This document shows positions 6,064-9,971 of a stretch of DNA of 9,971 nucleotides, in pieces. Positions within the stretch are counted from its first letter, which is position 1. Each line of letters opens with the position of its first letter. Source of the DNA: Fimbriimonadaceae bacterium. GTDB lineage: Bacteria > Armatimonadota > Fimbriimonadia > Fimbriimonadales > Fimbriimonadaceae. The DNA is taken from assembly GCA_022402505.1 (NCBI GenBank), contig JAKRSE010000300.1, positions 1 to 9,971 on the forward strand, in the 5' to 3' direction. A program made the position numbers and the translations under genes. Below the pieces are notes generated by a model. That model was not told where the DNA came from. It did not search any database and saw only the letters and a list, made by a program, of their open reading frames with translations.

Positions 6064-7385
6064 CGGACCTTCACCCGGTTGATGAGCAATGCCGCGACGG
6101 CGCTGGTCTCGTGCCTCACCTCTTCGTCCTGGCTGACCATGTTCCCTTCCACCACCCGGAGGCCGCGGGACCGGATGCGGTCGGAATCGGGCGCAACCAG
6201 GAGCTGACCGGACTTGGCATACCGCTCTCGAGCGCCTTCCGCCGGGAGCCCGGTGTTCACCAGGACGGTGTCGAAAAGGCCTTCGCCCGCGTTCTCCGTG
6301 AGGGCGGCCACGTGGTCGGCGGCCGAGAAGCCGTCGGACTCTCCCGGCTGGGTCATCACGTTGCAGACGTAGACCCGGGGACAGTCGGCGTTTCGCAGAG
6401 CCTCGGCGAGCCCGGGGACGAGGAGGTTCGGAAGCACGCTGGTGTAGACGCTGCCGGGCCCGATGACGATCATGTCGGCCTGCTGAATGGCGGCCACCGC
6501 TTCCGGATGGGCCGCCGGATGCGCGGGCGAGAGCCGGAGGCTCTTGATCGCCGAAGGGTGCTTGACGATGTCGGTCTCGCCGACGAGGGTGGACCCGTCG
6601 GCCATCTCCGCCTCCAGCCGAACGTGCTCGATGGTGGCGGGCAGGACCCGGCCGCGGATGTTCAGGACCTCGCCCATCTTCCGGATCGCCTCATCCACGT
6701 CGCCGTTGCACCGGTTGAGCATGCCGACCATGAAGAGGTTCCCCAGGTTGTGCCCGCTGAGTGCGCCGGCGGTTGCGTTGAAGCGATGCTGGAAGACTTC
6801 GGCCATCGTCGCTTCGCTGTCCGAGAGAGCGAGCAGGCAGTTGCGGATGTCCCCCGGCGGGAGCATGCCGAGCTCCGTGACCAGCCTGCCGCTGCTGCCG
6901 CCGTCGTCGGAGACGCAGACGATGGCGGTGATGTTCGAACTGTAGTGCTTGAGGCCGCGGAGGATGTTGCTGAGGCCCGTTCCGCCCCCCAAGGCGACGA
7001 TCTTCGGCCCGACCAGGAGCTCGCGGCGGCGGCGAAAGGAATCGACCACGCCCTGAACCGGGGTCGGGCTGAGGATTCCGAGGGTGCGGCGGATGAAGCT
7101 CCGGACCCCGGCGAACATGAGGTAGGCCCCGCCGATCATGATCATGCCCCCCAGCAGGTGGTTGGAGAGCTCGATCCAGTCCTCCATGAGCAGGGTGCCG
7201 ACCATCTGGTGCCACCAGGCGGCCCCGGCCCGGAGGATCGGGAAGAGCACCGTCCGGACGGTGATGATCAGGCCCGAAAGGAACAGCAGGGAGCCCAGAA
7301 GGCTGATGGTCGCCGGCCCGAGGAGGGGACCCAGCCAGACCAGCCAGCCGCGCCGCCTACCCCTTCCGCGACGAGCCCTTTTCAT
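6060..7385 (-). CDS. yvcK: YvcK/CofD-family protein with N-terminal membrane anchor
   Basis: 441 residues from ATG at 7385, about 120 longer than Bacillus YvcK. YvcK proteins bind UDP-N-acetylglucosamine and tune carbon flow into cell-wall precursors. The catalytic-like domain starts near residue 128 with KIVALGGGTGLSNILRGLK, followed by CVSDDGGSSGRL, LPPGDIRNCLLALS, GHNLGNLFMVGML and ADMIVIGPGSVYTSVLPNLL, all hallmark blocks. Before it lie a strongly basic start (residues 2-12, seven Arg/Lys) and two hydrophobic segments (about 14-43 and 77-98). The domain should therefore be anchored on the cytoplasmic face of the inner membrane. Similar extensions are known in some other phyla. The start overlaps the holin-like gene by 29 bp and has no ribosome binding site, suggesting coupling. 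The stop overlaps gmk by 4 bp. Confidence 0.92.
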   Translation of the reverse strand: MKRARRGRGRRRGWLVWLGPLLGPATISLLGSLLFLSGLIITVRTVLFPILRAGAAWWHQMVGTLLMEDWIELSNHLLGGMIMIGGAYLMFAGVRSFIRRTLGILSPTPVQGVVDSFRRRRELLVGPKIVALGGGTGLSNILRGLKHYSSNITAIVCVSDDGGSSGRLVTELGMLPPGDIRNCLLALSDSEATMAEVFQHRFNATAGALSGHNLGNLFMVGMLNRCNGDVDEAIRKMGEVLNIRGRVLPATIEHVRLEAEMADGSTLVGETDIVKHPSAIKSLRLSPAHPAAHPEAVAAIQQADMIVIGPGSVYTSVLPNLLVPGLAEALRNADCPRVYVCNVMTQPGESDGFSAADHVAALTENAGEGLFDTVLVNTGLPAEGARERYAKSGQLLVAPDSDRIRSRGLRVVEGNMVSQDEEVRHETSAVAALLINRVKVR

Positions 7386-7752
7386 CAGGAACGAAGATCC
7401 CCAGCACGCCGTTGGCGGCCGAATAGAGGAGCGATCCGACCAGAGCCGGCAGGAATCCTTCGACCTGGAACCCCAGTCCCAGGCTGCCGACGAGCCAGAA
7501 GACAAGGGCGTTGATGACCAGCGAGAAGAGCCCCAGAGTCAGGCAGTTCAAGGGCAGAAACATGAGCTTGAGCAGGCCGCCGAGAACCGCATTCACCCCG
7601 GCGAGAACCACGACCGAAACGAAGAGGATGACCACCTCGCCCGCCGAGCCCGCCTTGGTGACGAACCCGCCCGGAAAGACCAGACCGGTCGCCCAGGCGG
7701 CAACCATCAGGGCCAGGACCATCACGATCCAGCGGATCAGCAGGTTCTTCAT
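7357..7752 (-). CDS. Four-helix membrane protein, 'phage holin superfamily IV' type (PF04020-like)
   Basis: 131 residues from ATG at 7752; the open frame further upstream is discarded because it would overlap prfA and has a polar N-terminus. Four hydrophobic helices are visible at about 6-26, 38-60, 64-88 and 99-120. The block FLPLNCLTLGLFSLVINALVFWLVG (65-89) is the diagnostic motif of this family, and EGFLPALVGSLLYSAANG fits its last helix. Despite the family name, these proteins are mostly chromosomal inner-membrane proteins of unknown role, and no phage genes are nearby. It appears to be the first gene of the operon with yvcK, gmk and coaBC. Its stop (TAG) lies 29 bp inside yvcK. A near-leaderless start is possible because only 7 nt separate a TAAACT -10-like box from the ATG. 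Confidence 0.85.
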   Translation of the reverse strand: MKNLLIRWIVMVLALMVAAWATGLVFPGGFVTKAGSAGEVVILFVSVVVLAGVNAVLGGLLKLMFLPLNCLTLGLFSLVINALVFWLVGSLGLGFQVEGFLPALVGSLLYSAANGVLGIFVPDEKGSSRKG

Positions 7753-7813
7753 CTCTGCCAGTTTATCCGGACGGCGTGGCCCGCGATGCCACCCGGTACA
7801 CTCCCGAGTCTCC
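7753..7813. promoter_or_regulatory. Divergent promoter region between the holin-like operon and prfA
   Basis: Only 61 bp separate the two divergent starts, so both promoters should lie here. For the minus strand, TAAACT (7760-7765) fits a TANNNT -10 box and ends 7 nt before the ATG at 7752. For the plus strand, TACACT (7797-7802) fits the same pattern and ends 11 nt before the ATG at 7814. Neither gene has a convincing Shine-Dalgarno sequence, which suits leaderless or very short-leader transcripts. I see no good -35 box for either. This is inference from short motifs. Confidence 0.3.
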
Positions 7814-8881
7814 ATGCTCCCTCGCCTGCTCGAGATCGAACGTCGATTCGCCGACGTCGAGAGGGACCTGATGAACCCGGCGATCGCCGGGAAGCCCTCG
7901 GAGATGAGGCGGCTGGGCCGGGCGAGGCGCGAACTGGAACCGGTCGTCGAAGCCACTCGGCGGTACCGCCGAACCCTGGAAGAGCTGGATCAGGCCGAAG
8001 CGATGCTGGCCGATCCCGAGCTGAGGGCCCTGGCTCAGGAAGAGGCCGAACGGCTCCGGGAAGACCGTTCCGCCATCGAGGAAGAGCTGAAGATCATGCT
8101 CCTCCCCCGCGACCCGAACGACGGCCGCTCGGTGATCATGGAGATCCGCCCGGCCGCCGGCGGAGACGAAGCGGGCCTCTTCGCCGCCGACCTTATGCGG
8201 ATGTATCTGCGGATGGCCGAACGGCTCCGGTGGAAGGTGGAGATCATCGACCAGGAGGAGACCGGACTGGGTGGAATCAGCTGGGTCACCCTGCGGATCG
8301 ACGCGGACGGAGCCTACAGCCGGCTGAAGTTCGAGAGCGGAGTCCACCGGGTCCAGCGGGTCCCCAAGACCGAATCGCAGGGCCGAATCCACACTTCGAC
8401 CGTCACCGTCGCCGTCCTGCCAGAAGCGGAGGAGGTGGATGTGGAGATCAAGACCGACGACCTGGAGGTCACCACCTATCGCAGCAGCAGCGCGGGCGGC
8501 CAGCATGTCCAGAAAAACGAGACCGCCATCCGGATCATCCACAAGCCGACCGGGCTGATGAGCACCTGTCAGGACGAGCGCAGCCAGGCTCAGAACAAGG
8601 AGAAGGCGATGGCCGTCCTCCGGACCAAGCTCTACGAGATGGAGCAGGAGCGGCTGGCCAAGGAGCGGGGCGAGATGCGGCGCGGCCAGGTGGGCACGGG
8701 CGACCGAAGCGAGAAGATTCGAACCTACAACTTCCCTCAGGACCGGATCACCGACCACCGAATCGGGATGGATCTGTTCGGGATTCCTCAGGCCCTGGCG
8801 GGCGACATCGACCGGCTTCTGGACGCGCTGATCCAGGACGAACAGGCCCGGCTCTTGGCTCAGGCCGGCGATTCGGTGTAG
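7814..8881 (+). CDS. prfA: Peptide chain release factor 1
   Basis: 355 residues, normal length, from ATG at 7814. RF1 recognises UAA and UAG in the ribosomal A site and triggers peptide release. The sequence shows the N-terminal helical domain (about 1-95), EIRPAAGGDEAGLFAADL (110-127), the codon-recognition tripeptide Pro184-Lys-Thr186 in VQRVPKTESQGRIHTS and the catalytic GGQ at 228-230. The PxT tripeptide, rather than the SPF of RF2, identifies RF1. The flank SSSAGGQHVQKNE differs slightly from the common SSGAGGQHVNKT. The C-terminal NFPQDRITDHRIG block is canonical. The gene ends in TAG, a codon only RF1 itself reads. prmC, often adjacent, is not here; the next gene starts 10 bp downstream in the same direction. 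Confidence 0.97.
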   Translation: MLPRLLEIERRFADVERDLMNPAIAGKPSEMRRLGRARRELEPVVEATRRYRRTLEELDQAEAMLADPELRALAQEEAERLREDRSAIEEELKIMLLPRDPNDGRSVIMEIRPAAGGDEAGLFAADLMRMYLRMAERLRWKVEIIDQEETGLGGISWVTLRIDADGAYSRLKFESGVHRVQRVPKTESQGRIHTSTVTVAVLPEAEEVDVEIKTDDLEVTTYRSSSAGGQHVQKNETAIRIIHKPTGLMSTCQDERSQAQNKEKAMAVLRTKLYEMEQERLAKERGEMRRGQVGTGDRSEKIRTYNFPQDRITDHRIGMDLFGIPQALAGDIDRLLDALIQDEQARLLAQAGDSV

Positions 8882-8891
8882 TCTCCGGAGC

Positions 8892-9689
8892 GTGTTTGAA
8901 GAATCCTCGGCCCAGGCCTGGCGGCTTCGCTATGGGTCGGAACCGCCCGTCGGCCTCCCCGAGCTGGACCGCCTGACGGCGCATCGTTCGGTGCGGAAGT
9001 TTTCGGCCGAGCCCGTTCCGGAACCGGTGGTTCAAGGTCTGGTTCTGGCCGCCCAGAGCGCAGCGACCAGCAGCAATCTGCAGATGTGGACCCTGGTGAG
9101 CGTGCAGGACCCCGAGGCGCGCGAGCGGATCGCCCTGGCCTGCGGGGACCAGCAGCAGATTCGGGATGCGGCCTGGTTCTTCGCCGTGTGCGCGGACCTG
9201 CACCGCCTGGATGCGGCCGCCCGCGCCGCCGGGGAAGAGCCCGACGCCCTGACCACCAAGGAGATGTTCCTCGCTGCCGTGATCGACGCCGCCCTGGCCG
9301 CCGAGCGGCTGGTCTGTGCGGCGGAAGATCAGGGTCTGGGGACGTGTTATATCGGGGCTCTCCGCAATCAACCTGAACAGATCAGAGAAATTCTTGGCCT
9401 GCCAGACCGGGTCTTCGGCGTCTTCGGGCTCTGCCTCGGACATCCCGTGGATGGAGCCGAGATCAAGCCTCGACTGGCCCAGCCCGGCGTGTGGCATCGG
9501 GAGAGCTACCAGGCGGCTACGGACATCGAAGAATACAATCTTCGGATGAAAACCTTCTACGAATCCCAGAGAATGTCCGGCGATCACAGCTGGGCGGCGA
9601 GGTCGGGTCGTCGGTGCCGCAAGGGGAAGATCAGCGGCCGCGAAGCCGTGACCCGCTGGGTCCAAGAATTCGGCCTCGACCTGGAGTGA
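8892..9689 (+). CDS. NfsA/FRP-type FMN-dependent NAD(P)H nitroreductase / flavin reductase
   Basis: 265 residues from GTG at 8892, the only start in frame before the conserved domain. Family members use FMN and NAD(P)H to reduce nitroaromatics, quinones or free flavin. The FMN-binding HRSVRKF lies at 31-37 and SAATSSNLQMW at 56-66. These are followed by the helix-rich AAVIDAALAAERLVCAAEDQ, GLGTCYIGALRN (148-159), FGLCLGHP (178-185) and KPRL with a WHRESY segment. The order and about 265-residue length match the E. coli NfsA / Vibrio FRP subgroup rather than the shorter NfsB subgroup. The physiological substrate cannot be told from sequence. The start lies 10 bp after the prfA stop, and the only GGAG is 1 nt before GTG, too close to be a normal ribosome binding site, so coupling to prfA is plausible. 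The stop lies 3 bp from the convergent gene. Confidence 0.9.
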   Translation: MFEESSAQAWRLRYGSEPPVGLPELDRLTAHRSVRKFSAEPVPEPVVQGLVLAAQSAATSSNLQMWTLVSVQDPEARERIALACGDQQQIRDAAWFFAVCADLHRLDAAARAAGEEPDALTTKEMFLAAVIDAALAAERLVCAAEDQGLGTCYIGALRNQPEQIREILGLPDRVFGVFGLCLGHPVDGAEIKPRLAQPGVWHRESYQAATDIEEYNLRMKTFYESQRMSGDHSWAARSGRRCRKGKISGREAVTRWVQEFGLDLE

Positions 9690-9692
9690 GCC

Positions 9693-9971
9693 TCAGAGGC
9701 AGGCGAGGATCAATCGGGCGGCGCGGTCGATCTCCTCGTCCGGATGATCCGGGCCCAGGGTGAAGCGGAGGCCTTCCTTGGCTTCGCTCTCGGAATAGCC
9801 TGCCGCCAGCAGAACGTGGCTGGGCTCGAGGCTGCCGCTGCTGCATGCCGCGCCACTCCCCGCATTGATCCCGGCCTGATCGAGCCGGATGAGGAGGCGG
9901 TCGGCGGGTCGGCCCGGCGCGCGGACGTGGAGGTGGCCGGAGAGGACGTCTGCCCCCTCGGCGGGCACGAC
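9693..9971 (-). CDS. Cysteine desulfurase, NifS/IscS type, C-terminal end (partial)
   Basis: The gene enters from the right edge and stops with TGA at 9693-9695, giving the last 92 residues or so. These enzymes use pyridoxal phosphate to take sulfur from cysteine for iron-sulfur clusters and thio-modifications. The fragment holds the catalytic cysteine loop SGAACSSGSLEPSHVL, with the Cys codon at 9843-9845, followed by AAGYSESEAKEGLRFTLGPDHPDEEIDRA. This matches the group I (NifS/IscS) ending rather than SufS. The Lys that binds the cofactor lies outside the window. A GTG at 9966-9968 is internal coding sequence, not the start. The downstream neighbour is convergent, 3 bp away. Confidence 0.92.
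   Translation of the reverse strand, partial: VVPAEGADVLSGHLHVRAPGRPADRLLIRLDQAGINAGSGAACSSGSLEPSHVLLAAGYSESEAKEGLRFTLGPDHPDEEIDRAARLILACL

Noticed and set aside
6111..7514. Long plus-strand open frame opposite yvcK
   Set aside because: Translation is low-complexity Asp/Gly/Glu/His sequence mirroring YvcK codons, and yvcK is unmistakable on the other strand.
7357..7752. Prophage remnant suggested by the holin-type protein
   Set aside because: No endolysin, structural or integrase genes are nearby. This family is mostly chromosomal, and the gene is embedded in a housekeeping operon.
7138..8976. Plus-strand open frame of about 600 codons running across the holin-like gene and prfA
   Set aside because: It is the +1 frame shadow of prfA, rich in Arg/Pro/Gly, and contains no conserved domain.
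8748..9665. Minus-strand open frame opposite the nitroreductase
   Set aside because: The nitroreductase frame carries all FMN-binding motifs; the opposite frame is a GC-driven shadow.
9690..9700. GCCTC-A-GAGGC as a terminator between the convergent nitroreductase and cysteine desulfurase
   Set aside because: A 1-nt loop cannot form, no T tract follows on either strand, and it overlaps both coding ends.

Overview
This is a compact, GC-rich bacterial chromosomal segment with no phage, insertion sequence, CRISPR array, rRNA or tRNA that I can see. The best lineage clue is the pseudopilin at 1589-2311. Its type III signal followed by LFPVFSQAKAAAKK, KQIGLALQMYAADYDD and a C-terminal NFGFSDSHAKF motif is the style of pilin-like protein that Armatimonadota (Fimbriimonas-like bacteria) carry in large numbers. 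A heptose adenylyltransferase and several exported proteins fit a diderm cell. The phylum assignment is inference.

Layout, left to right. Positions 1-1585 (+) form a tight run: the C-terminal end of an N-terminal nucleophile asparaginase, a winged-helix protein resembling the C-terminal half of SelB but without its GTPase, and rfaE2. Positions 1589-3622 (-) hold an exported protein of unknown function followed by the pseudopilin. Divergent from it, 3707-4339 (+) is a second exported protein of unknown function. Positions 4320-7752 (-) are a four-gene overlapping operon: a four-helix membrane protein of the 'holin superfamily IV' type, a membrane-anchored YvcK, guanylate kinase (gmk) and the coenzyme A enzyme CoaBC. 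Divergent from this operon, 7814-9689 (+) carries prfA (release factor 1) and an NfsA-like flavin reductase. The window closes with the C-terminal end of a cysteine desulfurase on the minus strand (9693 to the edge).

Coding density is extreme. Most neighbours in the same direction overlap, convergent genes are 3 bp apart or overlap by 20 bp, and no gene-free stretch exceeds about 85 bp, so nothing over 300 bases is left unexplained. I see no convincing rho-independent terminator. Most genes are housekeeping: nucleotide and CoA synthesis, envelope control, translation termination and sulfur transfer.

The items most worth a second look are the SelB-like winged-helix protein with its Arg/Gly/Pro/Asp-rich repeat tail, the possible pseudopilin-like C-terminus on the exported protein at 2375, and the His/Asp/Glu-rich loop in the pseudopilin. 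I do not see a clear-cut new multi-gene system.
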